Source: Lycium barbarum
Lineage: Eukaryota > Streptophyta > Magnoliopsida > Solanales > Solanaceae
Direction: 5' to 3'
Assembly: GCF_019175385.1 (NCBI RefSeq)
Contig: NC_083339.1
Coordinates: 29,107,637-29,171,636, forward strand
Length of the DNA: 64,000 nt
The notes under the pieces were generated by a model. That model had not been told where the DNA came from. It saw only the letters and a program-made list of their open reading frames with translations, and made no database searches. A program made the translations under genes and the position numbers. Positions 8,879 through 22,392 of the stretch are shown one piece after another. Position 1 is the first letter of the stretch. Every line of letters begins with the position of its first letter.

Positions 8879-11815
8879 ATATTAAATAAAAATTATATTT
8901 AAAAAAAAAAAAGTAGACTTAGATGAAATGGATTTTGCATTAGCAGATTTAAAAAAAAAAGAAAAAAAGATAAATGAAAAATTAGAGATATATATATAAA
9001 TTTTATAGACATTTGTTTATTTAAAAGCTTTGACTTCAGATCAAATAGATCCAATTTAATGTTTTAATGTTAATTTATTTTAAATTTTAACGCTGACTTT
9101 ATGATTTTCTTTATGTTTCATTCTAAACTACTAATAACAACAATAAAAAAAGAAGAAAAGGAAAAACTAAAACCAATCTGAAATCCACTGAATAAAATTT
9201 TCAGAATCTCGTATATATTTTGTCTTGTCCGTTTTCCTTTTATTTTTATTTCTGTTTTTTCATTTTCTTTCTTAATTCCCTACCTGCTCATTTTCCACTA
9301 AATATCAAATTCGTTTATGCGCAAGTGGAGGGGAGCACTGTAAATTCAATATATTATTACAATTGTTTTATTGTGTATACTCACAAAATACTTCTTAAAC
9401 AATTACACACTCAAAATTATTTTAGTTTTTATTATTCATTTATATCTCTCACTCGAGAGTATGCTTGTTAGTTTTCACCTTGGAATACTCTGGATGTCTT
9501 GTGCTTTTAGTTTATAATAATTTTGAGAATACAATTGTTTGGATTAGTTTTGTAAATTAAATTGAAAATTTAAGGTTTTTTATTTTAATTAGATATTTTT
9601 AGAAGATTAAATCATAAATAACATCTATTTTATTGAACCATCACTTAAACCTAAAATATGATTAAAACTCCTCATCTATGTCAGAATAATTAAATTATTT
9701 CAGAAAAATATATGTACTATCAAATTAAAATGACTTATTCTAAATAAAATGATTTTAATTTTTCAAAGACTGGCCGAGGGTTTTGAAAAAAAAATATAAC
9801 TACTAAAATAGATATACCATAATGAATGAAATAAGCAGATTTTACAGCCTTCCATTTCTACAACTCAACCTTTTGTCTTCCTTCTTCCATTTTTTTTCTT
9901 CGTTAGTCAATTAATTATTGTCTTCACATATATAGAGAATAATTAAGAAAAGAAACTCTATGAAACCAAATATGTTAAAGATAAAATCCCTCTTCAATGT
10001 TCCTTTTGGACATAAAATTACTGCAAATCTATATAAAGGAGAAAAAGAATACAATAACTTATGGAATTGCATTTGTAACTTTTTGAGATTATAACATAAT
10101 TACATCAAGGACCTCAAGAATTGCCTTGCCTCTTCCAGTCTTTCAACAATATTTTACTCCTGCTTGAATCACTGGAAAACTCAAGGAAGCTCCTTTAAGG
10201 TCTTCATCCTAAAAGCGGACAAAATAGAAGAAGAACAAAGAAAACTCTTGTACATAACATTAATTTTGTAAAGGGTAGATGAAACCGAAGCATATTTAAT
10301 TGAATCATAGTTCCTAGAATTTTATCGAAGCAGGAGAATACAAAAAATACAACAATCTAAAATTCGCAATAGCACAAAAATTAAACATAAAGATGTATGA
10401 TAAAACAAATCAATCTAATATTAGAAATAAAACAACAACGTAGGAAAACAAAATAATCAAACAAAAATAAATAATATTACTCCCTCGTTGGAAGAACAAA
10501 AAAGAACACACTATTACTCTACCATTTGGAAGAATTTAATTGAATGATTGTTTGCAACCTTCTTGTTTCCAACTTAAATAGTAGAAGAACTTTTATGCTC
10601 TATTAATTAAGAATTAAGGAAAACGGTTACAAATGACTTATTAGGAAAAGTTGAAAAAACCAAACGGATAGAAGTGGATGAAAAGGTGCAATTAAATAAT
10701 TAAGAGGTGTAATTTACCTAATTAATAGAGTGGCTTTTGAATTATTTAATAGATAGTATATTGATTTTAAAATAAGAGAGAATTCAAAAAAAAAAAAAAA
10801 AGTTAATTAGGTTTCTAGGCCATAGAGAGGTGCCACATCACATTATCTATGCTTAGCTTTATATTATATATAGATTATATCCTTGGATGAATTCTCAAGA
10901 ATAATCACACTTCTTCCCTAAATGACGTTGTCATGACTCACTCATGCATGCACTAATATTGCAAAGAACATCACAATCTATAATTATAAGACAAAAGATA
11001 AGCTCCTCCTTTCCTCCATTAACAAGGTTCTAAGCTCAAAGGAAGAACGAGGAATCAACGAGGTAAAAGATTGCTTTGTCGGCAAAGGAAAGAGACTGGA
11101 CAGTTATATTTAACCGGGCCAAAGCAGTTGGGCCTAGTGAATTAGTGACATAGGAGCAGCCCAATTCACAAGTATTCAGCCGACTAAGCCCAAATGAAAA
11201 TGATGAATGGAAAAATTTCATGTTATAGCTACTTTTAGTACATAATTAGCGATATTAATTGCCTTTTGTTTTAATTACTAATAATAACTAAATACTTTTT
11301 GAATTTAACTAATATAGCTACATAGTAACTTTCAGTTACTGGTGCACAAATACACCTAAAATTTAGCACCCCCAATCCCATAATCCCCTTTTAATGGTAA
11401 CAATATTAATCACTTAATATACATTACCATTCTCTCTCCTTTTTCATAAAATTTTGACTTTCTCTATTCTCACTCACTACCGATTTTAGATTTTTCATTT
11501 CTCAAATCCCTAAAAAATTCTCTCTCTCCTTCTATCAACCACCACCACCACAGGTGGCGGCCGCCCCTCTGTCAAATTTTTTTTGGTTCCCATGATTTCA
11601 AGCTTTGTGGACAAATTAAACATAAGAAGACAATTAACCTTTCCATTTTCTTTTTTATGTGAATAATGTTCCAACTAGAATGGTCATTCATTATGGTTGT
11701 GGGCTTATCTCCCATTCTGGGCAAGTTGTAGTTGTAAATGCCAAGACTTTTGGGCTGTGGACCAGTGCCCATAAATTTGGACCGAGTTGCATTTGATCAG
11801 TGGCTAGGGTTTTTT
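8879..11815. other. AT-rich sequence without a recognisable feature
   Basis: This stretch is low in GC, with many homopolymer A/T runs and no reading frame that resembles a known protein. There is a stretch of A at 10786-10801 and a (ACC)n patch near 11538-11551. No LTR-type 5' end for the element at 11816 is visible. It probably contains decayed repeats or intergenic DNA. Confidence 0.5.
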
Positions 11816-11819
11816 TTTG

Positions 11820-14800
11820 GTTTTGGAGGTTCTGGTTCGAAAGGCGCCGGTCAGTTTTTGAGGCCACCTCAGCCCTATTCCGGTTGTCCCGTGTATTCAG
11901 CGTTATCGGCCTCCTCTAGTGAGCCACCTAAGGAGAGAGCTCCTGAGAGTTCGTTCTCCAAACCAGTGGACAGGACTGCTTCATCCGGGTCTTCAGCTTC
12001 CGTGTTTCAGCACTCGACTCCTCTTACCTATTATTCTTGTGGAGAGGTTGGGCATGTCTCCAGGAGATGTCCCCGACCTAGGCAGCATTATCAGCTGCCG
12101 AGGACTCCTGTATCATCTGTTGGTCGAGGTGGGACTTCTCAGAGAGGCGGTGCTCAGTCAGGCCGCAGTACTTCCCATGGTTCTAGAGGTGAGTCCCAGC
12201 CAGCTAGAGGTGGTACTCAAAGTGCGAGAGGGGGATCCCAGACTAGGCATGGTGGAGCCCATTGTTACTCATTTCCTGGTAGGCCCAAGGCAGAGGCCTC
12301 CGTTGCTGTGATCTCAGGTACCATTTCTATCCGTCATAGAGCAGCATCTGTGTTATTTGATCCTGGATCCACTTATTCTTATGTATCTGCATTTCATACC
12401 GTTAGTTAGGATTTACCTTGTGATAGCATATATATACCTACTCATGTGTCAACTCCGGTCGGAGATTTTGTGGTTGTTGATCGAGTCTACTGGTCTTGTT
12501 TGGTTGCTTTTATAGGGTACGACACTTGGGTAGATTTGATGATTCTTGATATAGTGGACTTTGGTATTATTTTGGGCATGTCCTGGCTTTCTCCCTATCA
12601 TGCAATCTTGGACTGTCATGCCAAGACAGTCACCTTAGTTATGCCGGGCATTACTAGGCTTGAATGGAGAGGTACTCCTAGTCCCGCTCCGAAGAAGATC
12701 ATTTCCTTCCTTCGGGTGAAGAAGTTAGTAAGTAAGGGTTGTTTAGCATATTTGCCGTATGTTCGTGATACGACTGTTGCATCTCCACCTCTTGAGTCTA
12801 TCTCTATTGTGAGCGAGTTCGCGGAGGTATTCCCGTCGGATCTGCCGGGTATGCCACCCGATCGCGACATTGATTTTTGTATCGACGAGGACCCGAGCAC
12901 TCGTCCCATTTCCATCCCACCATATCAGATGGCACCTGTCGAGTTGAGGGAGCTTAAGGAGCAATTTCAGGATTTATTTAGCAAGGGGTTCATTAGACCA
13001 GGATGGGACCATGAGGATGTGTATTGATTACCGCCAGTTGAACAAGGTCACTATTCGGAACAATTGTCCTATACCTCGTATTGATAACCTGTTTGCCTAG
13101 CTTCAGGGTGCTTCGGTATTTCGAAGATTGATTTGCATTTCAGCTATCACCAGTTGAAGATCAGGGCATAGGATATTCCGAAGACAACATTTCGGATGAG
13201 ATATGGCCACTATGAGTTTTTAGTGATGTCTTTTGGGCTTACTAACACTCCGGCTGCATTTATGACCTTGATGAATGGCATCTTTAGGCCATTCCTTGAT
13301 TCTTTTGTGATTGTGTTCATTGATGACATCTTGGTGTACTCCAAGAATAGAGAAGACCATGAGAGCCATCTTCGTACTGTTCTGGGATTGTTGAAGAAAT
13401 ATAGCTCGTTTGCTAAATTTTTTAAGTGGGAGTTCTGGTTAGAGTTTGTAGCATTTTTGGGCCATGTTGTGTCTAAAGATGGGATTATGGTTGATCCATA
13501 GAAGATTGAAGCTATGAGGGGTTGGTCGAGACCCACTACTGTTACTGAGATTCGTAACTTTGTGGGTTTGGCCAGTTATTACCGTCGCTTTGTGAAGGGC
13601 TTTAGTCCCATTGCTTCATCCTTGACCAGATTGACTCAGAATGATATTCCCTTTCAGTGGACGGATAATTGTGAGGAGAGCTTTCAAAATATCAAGCTTC
13701 TTTTGACTACAGCCCCGATCCTAGCCTTACCTGTGGAAGGTAAGGATTTCGCTGTCTATTGTGATGCTTCCTGTATGGGTTTGGGTGCGGTGTTGATGCA
13801 GGAGGTTAGAGTGATAGCTTATGCTTCCCGTCAGTTAAAAGTTCACGAGAAGAATTACCCTACCCATGATTTGGAGTTGTTGGCCATAGTCTTTGCTTTG
13901 AAGCTTTGGAGGCATTACTTGTACTGTGTCCATTGTGAGTTTTTTATCGATCCCCGTGGCCTTCAGCATATGTTTTCACAAAGAGATCTTAATTCCAGGC
14001 AGCGCCGATGGATGGAGCTCTTGAAGGACTATGACATCTCTATTCTGTATCATCCCAGGAAAACCAATGTGGTGGCTGATGCCTTGAGTCGCAAGGCAGC
14101 GAGTATGGGGAGTTTAGCTCGATTGATTGTCTCCAAGCGTCCGTTGGCCATAAAGGTTCAGACTCTGGCCAACAGTTTCTTTCGTCTTCATATTTTGGAC
14201 CCGGGCAGGATTTTGGCTTGTATAGAGGCGAGGTCATTGTTATTGGATTGGATCAGGGCTCACCAGTTTGAGGTTGCTCAGTTGAGCAAGATCCGAGATA
14301 GGGTTTCGAGAGGCGAGGCCAAGGAGACCGTGATTGATTCTGAGGGCATTCTGAGGATTAGAGGACGCATGTGCAATCCTCATGTTGATGATTTGATTCG
14401 GTTGATCTTATCTGAGGCTCATAGCTCTCGCTATTCCATTCATCCGGGGGCAACTAAGATGTACCGAGACTTGACACAGCACTATTGGTGGCCTCGAATG
14501 AAGAGAGATATCATTGACTTTGTGGCTAAGTGTGGAAATTGTTAGCAGGTAAAATATGAGCACCAGCGGCCCGGTGGGGTGCTTCAGAGGATGCCCATTC
14601 CCAAGTGGAAGTGGGAGAGGATTACCATGAATTTTGTCACTGGTCTTCCGAAGACCCTTGGCAAGTTTGAATCTATTTGGGTGATAGTGGATCGGTTGAC
14701 TAAGTCCGCTCATTTTGTTCCAGTTCAGGTTTCCTATATCGCGGAGAAGTTAGCTAAGATTTATATTCAGGATATTATGAGATTATATGGGGTCCCTATT

Positions 14801-15733
14801 TCTGTTGTATCTTACTGGGGTACTATCTTCACCTCCCGATTTTGCAGGGCATTTCATGAGGAGTTGGGTACTTGATTGGATCTTAATACAGCTTTCCATC
14901 CCCAGACAGATGGCCAGTCCGAGCTAACTATTCAAGTGCTCGAGGACATATTGAGAGCTTGTGTTATTTATTTCGGTGGTCATTGGGATCAGCACTTTCC
15001 CTTAGTAGTGTTTGCGTATGATAACATTTATCATTCGAGTATTGGCATGGCGCCTTTTGAGGCCTTATATGGTAGAAGATGTAGATCTCCGATTGGTTGG
15101 TTTGATGGGTTCGAAGCTCGACCTTGGAGCACGGATCTATTGAGAGAGCCCCTTGATAGGGTGAGAGTTATTCAGGCCAAGCCAGTGGCAGCTCAGAGTC
15201 GGCAAAAGATCTACGCAGACCGGAAGGTCCATGATTTGAAGTTTGCTATTGGTGACCAGGTTCTATTGAAGGTTTCACCCATAAAAAGTGTTATGAGGTT
15301 TGGCAAGAGGGGTAAGTTGAGCCCAAGGTGCATTGGTCCGTTTAAGGTTATGGATTGTATCGGTGATGTAGCTTATGAGTTAGTATTGCCGCCAAGTTCT
15401 GCGGGAGTTCATCCAGTCTTTCATGTTTCGATGCTGAAGAAGTATCATGCCGACGGTACCTACATTGTTCGTTAGGATTCTATATTACTTGATGAGAATT
15501 TGACTTATGAGGAGGAGCCTATCGCGATTGTGGATAGGCAGGTTCGGAAGTGGAGGTCAAAGGAAATTGCTTCTGCAAAAGTGCAATGGAAACACCATCT
15601 TGTGGAAGAGGCTACATGGGAGACCGAGTCCGACATGCGCAGCCGATATCCGCAATTGTTCACTGATTCAGTATTTCCCTACTTTCCTTCTTTTCTTCGC
15701 TTGAGGACGAACGACGATTCAATTGGTACCTGA
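11820..15733 (+). pseudogene. Gag-pol remnant of the Del/Tekay-like element, multiply disabled
   Basis: Almost all blocks lie in one frame. The zinc knuckle near 12030 reads YYSCGEVGHVSRRC, with the first cysteine replaced by tyrosine. Protease VLFDPGSTYSYVS is near 12355. RT FIDD is at 13316-13327, RNase H YCDAS near 13758, the integrase zinc domain ends CGNC near 14543, and the chromodomain-like tail is at 15500-15680. Stops interrupt at 12407, 13169, 13499, 14543, 14873 and 15473. About 15 codons of the RT N-terminal motif region are deleted at 13000/13001, shifting the frame until about 13130, and the misframed part carries a further TAG near 13098. In integrase the first catalytic aspartate is asparagine (14630) and the second is tyrosine (14813), while the glutamate (14921) remains at D-x35-E spacing. 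The element is dead, and the double catalytic loss shows a long time without selection. Confidence 0.9.
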
Positions 15734-18700
15734 TGTAACGACCCGTTTAGTTGTTATAGTCTTTTAGACATTTTCACCCGTTCCTGAGCATTGATTAGCT
15801 TACTTTTGACATGAGGGGACCGTTGAAACATTTCTCGAGTTGTCTAGACCGAATTCGGGCAACTTTTGTGAAAATACAGGCTTAAAGTGAAATATAGTTG
15901 ACCCAAAGTTGACTTTTGGGCAAACGACCCTTTGTCAGAATTTCATCGATTTCGAGAGGTCCGGATGGTCGTTTAGAACTTGTGTGTGTATTTGGTTCGG
16001 TTCCCAATGCACTTGGATGCATTTCGGGACTTGGGTTGGGAATTTGGGATTAAGGCATCCTGGGTTGACTTGGTCAACGAGACCACCGTTGGGAATTTTG
16101 AGGCCACAGGCACGTTCGTAGCATATTTTTATGTGGGTTTATGTGTATGGCATGTGAACAGATGGCTTCAGGAACTAGACGGAAAATCGAATCAAATTGC
16201 AAAATTTGGGAAGTTTTCTGGTGTCTGGTGCCCGCTTTGGAGGCACCAGCACCACAGCAGCAGTACCGCTGGGGCGGTAACCCTGCCGTTGAAACAGTCC
16301 AAGCATTTTAGGCTGGATCGCTAGAGCGGTCAGGTGATCGCTGGGGCGGCACCGCTGGGGCGGTCCCAGTACCGCTAAAGCGAGTGACGGGCAGTTATTG
16401 ATATTAATAAAGTTTTAAAAGCCCTTAGACCCTCATTATGTCCCATTTTGATATTTGAGCTTGAAGAAACTGTTCTTAGGGATATTTGAAGGAGAATCTT
16501 GGAGGTAAATCTTGCCCATTTCTTCATTCTTCCTTTAATTCATTGTCATGTTAGATTCCCCTTTTCCCTTAATAAACCCACGGGGATGGGAGTTCATAGA
16601 GGGTTTTGGAAGAACATTGTCCCTAGGATTATTAATGATAAATGGGTGATGTTTATGTTAGATATTGACTAATCTAAGCTTATTAAGCATATATCTTTCA
16701 CTTTTAGCGTTGAATTTCGGAATTGGAGACTTAGGGTTTATACCCAATTTGGGAGTTTTGCTTGAAATCAGAAATTAGGCTAATCCTTGAGTTAAATCAA
16801 CAATTAGTGGTTGGGTTATGATTACCTAGTACTTAATCTGGTATTTTGTCCCCGAATTTCCCGTTTTGCCCTTGCGGCCTGTTTCCCCAATTTCTAGGAT
16901 TAGAATTGACCTAATTGAAATAGTAGCAATATTAGTATAATTCTTCATGATTTCTAATATAGAATTTGTTATGCTTAGACTACTTTGGTTCTGAGGTTCA
17001 GCGGAAGGGCAAGGCAAATGAGTGAGTTATTAGTGCTGCGGTTCGGCAATCCATGTAGGTTATGGCTTACCTTTGGTGAGACTTCGTATAGAGAAGCACA
17101 TATTTAGACTATAATGTTGGAGACAACATGTGAACCTTCGGGTATGAAGTCGGGTTGGATATTGCTTTAGGTTGAGCCCTGATGTATGTTGAGACTAGCC
17201 ACCCCGCTATGTGTACTTTGATTGTTCTATTATGCTGGATTGATGCCATGAATAGTTGGTAGATATTGAATTCGTTGTTATCGTCTTGATTGGGATAGAA
17301 TTGTCATACCCGTTGTTGGTATTTGTACTTGGATATGTTGTTGGTGTACCCACTGTTGGTACATGTGATATTGATATGTTGCTGGCATACCACTGTTGGT
17401 ATTGTGATATGATACATTGTTGGTGTACCCCATTGTTGGTATTTGTGATATTGAACTTGATTGTTGATTAGTGACATACACATTGCACGCATTCTCTCAC
17501 ATTCATGATGCATGGCCGATACCCGGTGATGATCCGGCATTGTTGAGTGAGTAAACTTATATTTCGATAAACTCTTTTACTTGAGTGATTGTGAAAAGGC
17601 CGATGTTTGAAGATCAATTTCGGAATCGTTGATTCTATGAAACTGATATTTGATAACTCTTTTACTTGAGTGATTGTGAGAAGGTCGATGTTCAAAGATC
17701 AATTCCGGAATCGTTGATTGTATGAAACTGATATTTGATAGACTATTTTACTTGAGTGATTGCGAGATGGTCGATGTCCGATGATCTATTCTGGCATCGT
17801 TGTTTCATGGCTGATTCCGGTGATATTTCCGGAATCGTTGTTAGTGCATGGACTCCGCGGGTCCCCTAGGGTGGTGCCGGTGAGAACCCCTATGGGCAAA
17901 GATCCGGGGTCCCGTCTTTCTGTTGGGCAAAGATCCGGGAAGGGTGGCACTTAGACTTCACGAGTCACGCTGCGTTTTGCTACCAAGACTTTGATATTTC
18001 CGTCCAGAGTACATGTGTACACCTCATTTGCATGGCACGACATTGCTTTCATACCATTATTGCACTGCATTGCATTATGGCTTGATTGAGATGCTTTGTG
18101 GTTGGATTGCGATGATTGGATTAGATTGGATATATTCTGACTTAACATATTTGGGTTTAGATGCTTTATATAGGCGATGATGGATACTCGGTTGTGATTA
18201 TATTGTCTTATGCTTAGTTGGTTTATTATCTTATCTGCCTTATTATCTGAATTGTGTTAACTATGCTTAGTCAGCCGATGATTCCTACCAGTACTGTTGT
18301 TTGTACTGACCTGCACTTCCTGCATTTTTTTATGAATGCAGAGTACCAGGTCAGATCCACTTCCGTGACCCGTGGCTGATCGACGCTTCAGCTTTCTCTT
18401 GAGTTTCTAGGGTGAGCATGGCATCCGCTGACCTTGAAGACTTTCCTATCATATGTCCTATTTTTATTTCAAAGACATAGACATTTATGTATTAGTGTTC
18501 CAGAATGTATTATTCTCCTTAGATGCTCTTGTATTATTCAGACTAGGCCCTGGGGGTGTTTATTGTCTTCCGCACTTTCTACTACTTATATATAAATATA
18601 TCGTGAGACTTAAGTATTTGTTCTATTCCGCTGTTTAAATTCATTCTTTCGTGTATTTATTCATTGTTGGGTTGAGGGTTCGCTTACCGAGGTGGGAAGG

Positions 18701-18737
18701 TAAGTGCCCGCACGGCCTAGCAAAATGGGTCGTGACA
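15734..18737 (+). repeat. 3' LTR (3,004 bp) of the Del/Tekay-like element
   Basis: It starts TGTAACGACCCGTTTAGTTG and ends AAATGGGTCGTGACA. Related LTRs are at 48810-51817 (minus strand), 30289-33232, 36278-39542 and 62899 onward. It contains a CCGCTNNAGCGG palindrome cluster (16225-16390), a repeat around TGTTGGTATTTGTAC and TGTTGGTGTACCC (17300-17460), and a three-copy 85-bp tandem repeat (17575-17800). Short reading frames inside it are not genes. Confidence 0.88.
17540..17800 (+). repeat. 85-bp tandem repeat, three copies, within the 3-kb LTR
   Basis: The phrase TTTTACTTGAGTGATTG recurs at 17575, 17660 and 17746, each followed by a diverged copy of GATCAATTCCGGAATCGTTG. The reverse-complement LTR shows the same array near 49790-49990, so the duplication predates the split of the two copies. 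Confidence 0.8.
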
Positions 18738-18789
18738 TTATGTTTTACTTAGAAATGGAACTTTATTCCTCGTTTGCCTGCAAGTGGGA

Positions 18790-19032
18790 TTCTTACGAGA
18801 CGCTAATAACCAAAGTGAAATGCTACCCGGTAAAACGGAACGCTAGTCACTAAGGTGAGATGCTAACTGATAAAACGGGACGCTAATCACCAAAGTGAAA
18901 CGCTAACCCTGTAAAACAGAATGCTAGTCACTAAGGTGAGACGCTAACCGACGAAATGGAGCGCTAATCACTGAGGTGAAATGCTAACCAAAAACATGGG
19001 ATGCTAGTCACCGAAGTGAGACGCTACCCAAA
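18790..19032. repeat. ~40-bp tandem repeat, about six copies
   Basis: GCTAATCACCAAAGTGA and GCTAGTCACTAAGGTGAGA alternate with a spacing of about 40 bases (18802, 18842, 18882, 18923, 18963, 19003), linked by AAAACGGGACGCTA-like connectors. The alternation gives an ~80-bp dimeric higher-order unit. Confidence 0.8.
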
Positions 19033-19059
19033 TGAAAATGAAATAATCATTTAAATTAT

Positions 19060-19470
19060 TTTTATTTGCCGCGAGGGACATTCATACAAACATTCCGCGA
19101 GGGTCATTCATATAAACATTGCCGCGAGGGCCATTTATTCAAAAAAAAAAAAAACATGACCACAAGGGCCATTCATTCAAACAAAAACTTTGCCAGAAGG
19201 GCTATTTCATTCAAATAAGATACTGCCACAAGGGCCATTCATCCAAAACAAAGAACATCGCCACAAGGGTCATTTTATCCAAACAAAGTCCCGCCACAAG
19301 GGCCATTAATTCAAACAAAGAACAGTACCACAAGGGCCATCCCATTTCAAACAGAATATCGCCACAAAGGCAACTCATGCAAACAACAAATGGCGCCACA
19401 AAGGCCATCCACAGAAACAAGCAACAACCACAATGGCTATTCATCAAATAATAGTGCTCGCACCACGAGG
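19060..19470. repeat. ~32-bp minisatellite (GCCACAAGGGCCATTCATTC)
   Basis: About a dozen imperfect copies of a GCCRCRAGGGCCATTCATTC unit are followed by an A-rich linker (AAACAAAG). The array starts with CCGCGAGGG variants and drifts to CCACAAGGG. An open frame read through it is only a by-product of the repeat. Confidence 0.82.
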
Positions 19471-20040
19471 GATATGTGCAATGTTGTCAACACATGGAAA
19501 TAGGTACAAAGCCACCAAAAGAGTAGGCCGACTGAACCAGATCCAGACTCATGCGGAGTAATGTGGAACTTTTTCTCGGCAGCGAACCGGGGCACATTGC
19601 AGAAAAGAGAGGCAGACTCTTCGGGCGAGAGTTGATGGACACCTTTCACCAACATCAAACTATACCCCTGTAGAAGGCATATAGGTAACTGTGTCAAAAC
19701 CACTCTTCCAAAAGCACAAGACTCGTTACCTTAGAGTTTCGCATTCAGTGTAATCTCCAAACCTACACTGGGGCCTCACTGGTCTTTCTTTCAAATCTAG
19801 GTGACGACATACTTAAGGTATATGAAACTATATCTGTGCAAGGACTTAATTATGAGTGTGAAGCATTCCACATTCATAGCTTAGAAATTGCAAGCCTCTT
19901 TTCCGTACACAAAAGTTTGAAGTCATCTATCTCAAACCAAAGGGTTTTTCCGCATAAGGAATATCACTTTTCTACGGTTCGAGTCGAACTACATACGACC
20001 TGATTCACGAGGGTGGGGATATCTAGGCGAACTCACTGTC

Positions 20041-22184
20041 AGAGCTCTAGTGTTGCAAGTTATTTGGACATTGCTTCTTGCCAGCCTAGATGAATAGAAT
20101 CTTGAGAAAAAAATATGGTAGGTTTAGTAATGTAAGAAATTGACTTGAGAAGAGACTGGTTAGAAGTGAAAAGACTAGAAAAAGGCTTAATAGGTGCCAA
20201 AATAGGAGAAGAAAAGCAATCAATAGTGACTTCTGTTAAAGAAACTAAATTGCAAATGTAATCATCCAAATATCTAGGTTGATAAGATGATCTGCTGGAT
20301 TTTCTGGTAGTAAGAAAGCAAATACTAGGAGCAAGTAGAACAATAGGAGGTACAAGAAGATTGTAAGGAGGAGGAGATGGCATTGGAGATGCATGAGGAG
20401 GAATATATCCATAGGAATAGGAGAGGAAAAAAGTGTAGGAGGAAACTGAGATGAGTGAGGAGAATGAGGTGAAAGAGGAGGAATAGAAGGAGAAGAGGTA
20501 GGAAAAAATGAGAGTTGAGGAGAAACATCAGTGGAATAGAAGGGAAGATATGAGGAGGAACAAAAGGAAAGAAAGAAGGACTAGGTGGATGATGTAATGG
20601 AAATATATTCTCATAAAAATGACGTTTCTAGAAATTAGAATCTATGTTGATTCTAATGAAAGTAGTTTATATTCTTTCTTACCAAGAGGATAACCCAAAA
20701 GAATGCATTTTTTAGATCTAGAATCTAATTTGCTTCTGTGAGCAGGAAGAGTGGTGGCATAACAAAGACACCCAAAAGCTTTTAGATGCAAATATAAAGT
20801 TTTAGGCCCAAACAATACCTCATATGGTGTTTTAAGTTTTCAAACTATAGAAGAAAACCTATTGATTAAACAGGAAGCCGTTAACAAATATTCCCCCCCC
20901 CCCCCTCCCGAAATGGTCTACATACTTCAAGAAGATACCTACGTTTTCTCTCGACAATACCATTTTGTTGAGAAGAGAAACCACAAGTAGTATGATGTAT
21001 GATACCTCTAGAAGTAAGATAATTTGAAGTGATGTTACTAGATCCGTACTCTAGTGCATTGTCTAATCTAAGAATTTTGACAGAGGTGTTGAATTGTCTT
21101 TCAGTCATGGCAAAGTTGTTTGAAAATATTGAAAGCATTGGATTTAGTGCTTAATAGAAAAGTTCATATAGCTCTACCATAGTCATCTAAAATGGTGAGA
21201 AAATATTTAAAATCATCATGAATTGAGCTTTTGTCTCCAAGTATCAACATGAATTAGATCAAAAATATGAGTTGAAGTGATTGAACTACAAGGATAAGGT
21301 CATTATTTGCCTAGCCTTAGCACAAATATCAGAAGGAAATACTTTGAATTGCAGGAGATATAGGAACAGGAGAAACTTTATTCCTACTGAAAATGGGAAG
21401 ATGTCCCAACCTTTTGTGCCACAAAGTAACATATGAAAGTATTGAACCTCGACACAAACTAGAATTGCAACTGCAATTCTTAATAACTTGATTACATAAA
21501 GACTGAATGAAAATCCTCTCACTAGTGCTAGTAGTAGCTTTAGGCTTGACCTGATTTGAGTTGGAACTATGCATCAAATAGACTTCTTGATGAACCCTAT
21601 CAAGGACCATTGGACTCTTCATTAAAGGTGCCTGAAACAGTGCACCAAAAAGAAGTGAAAGTTTGAAAAGAGTTGAATTGAATGCATAATTTGTGCACAA
21701 ACAAATTGTATTTGAAACTAGGAACAGACAATACATTTGTACGAGTGAAACCAGGCATAAGATGAACAAAACCTGATTTGTACACTGAAACTTTTAGAGA
21801 AGTTGGCAAGTAACAAAAATGTCTAGAAAGATTTGAACTATTGAAGAGTAGAGATAAATATGATGTCAGATGCTCAGATGCACCATTATATAAGATCCAC
21901 GAAATATAATTCAAAGAGATATGTAAAGAAGTAAGGGAGAAAAAACAGAAATTGGGATACCTACATAATTAGCTTTAGCAATATCCTCAGTAACTTGCTC
22001 AGTCTGGGTTCCAATCTTAACATGCTAATCAACTAATAGAGACTTTGGTATAGCTCCAAAGTCATAGGCTTTCACCCTGCATTGCTGGATTGTCCTGCAT
22101 TCTCTTCCCTTGAAAGCACTGCATTACTTTCTACACCAGTAGAGTACTTTTTAATTTTAGTAAACTTGAAGCTAGCTGGAAAAC
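20041..22184 (-). pseudogene. Ty1/copia protease - GAG-pre-integrase - integrase remnant
   Basis: On the minus strand, in order: the end of gag (GFPASFKFTK, 22184 downward); protease near 21890, where the active site reads WILYNGASEHLTS with the catalytic aspartate changed to tyrosine; the GAG-pre-integrase motif LWHKRLGH near 21420; and the integrase end QNGIVERKRRYLLEV near 20980-20930, with TSVKILRLDNALEY upstream at about 21080. A proline/serine-rich linker follows near 20400-20580, and then the first RT residues (WQEAMSK) with a stop near 20055. Several frame changes and stops separate the blocks, and a run of 14 C at 20891-20904 breaks one. It is non-functional. Confidence 0.87.
22180..22184 (+). 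other. Target-site duplication AAAAC (left) of the non-autonomous LTR element
   Basis: AAAAC occurs here and again at 28553-28557, immediately outside the two LTR ends. Removing the element and one copy restores the copia gag reading (zinc knuckle followed by GFPASF), which confirms the insertion point. Confidence 0.9.
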
Positions 22185-22310
22185 TGTCACGACCCAACCC
22201 CGTAGGCCGTGACTGGTGCCCGAGCTGGGCACCCGTATACCAACCTGTCACATCAAACTGAAGCTACGACAATACGGAAACTTATAAAGGAACTCCAAAG
22301 TTCGTAACAT

Positions 22311-22392
<82 letters not shown>

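Larger units (their letters stand above)
11816..18737 (+). mobile_element. 5'-truncated Del/Tekay-like gypsy element with 3.0-kb 3' LTR
   Basis: The element begins abruptly after a T-run (11812-11819) inside gag. It continues through zinc knuckle, protease, RT, RNase H, integrase and chromodomain-like tail to a 3,004-bp 3' LTR. No 5' LTR or primer site is present upstream, so it is 5' truncated. The same LTR family appears on the minus strand at 48810-51817. Confidence 0.85.
18738..20040 (-). repeat. Minisatellite-rich segment, probably Tat/Ogre-type 3'-UTR remnant
   Basis: Two arrays (18790-19032 and 19060-19470) are followed by unique-looking sequence. The minus strand near 19900-20010 contains GAATCAGGTCGTATGTAGTT and AAGAGGCTTGCAA, phrases that also occur on the plus strand at 53700-54050 in a similar minisatellite-rich segment. 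Long tandem arrays in the region after pol are known for Tat-lineage elements. I see no gag or pol here, so the assignment is an inference. Confidence 0.5.

Noticed and set aside
9220..9471. 83-residue hydrophobic frame
   Set aside because: T-rich low-complexity DNA gives Phe/Leu/Tyr-rich translation, and there is no other support for a gene.
15980..16324. Short plus-strand frame inside the 3-kb LTR
   Set aside because: It has no similarity, is not conserved in the sister LTR at 48810, and lies in LTR sequence.
19119..19451. Lysine/histidine-rich open frame
   Set aside because: It is a by-product of the ~32-bp GCCACAAGGGCC minisatellite.
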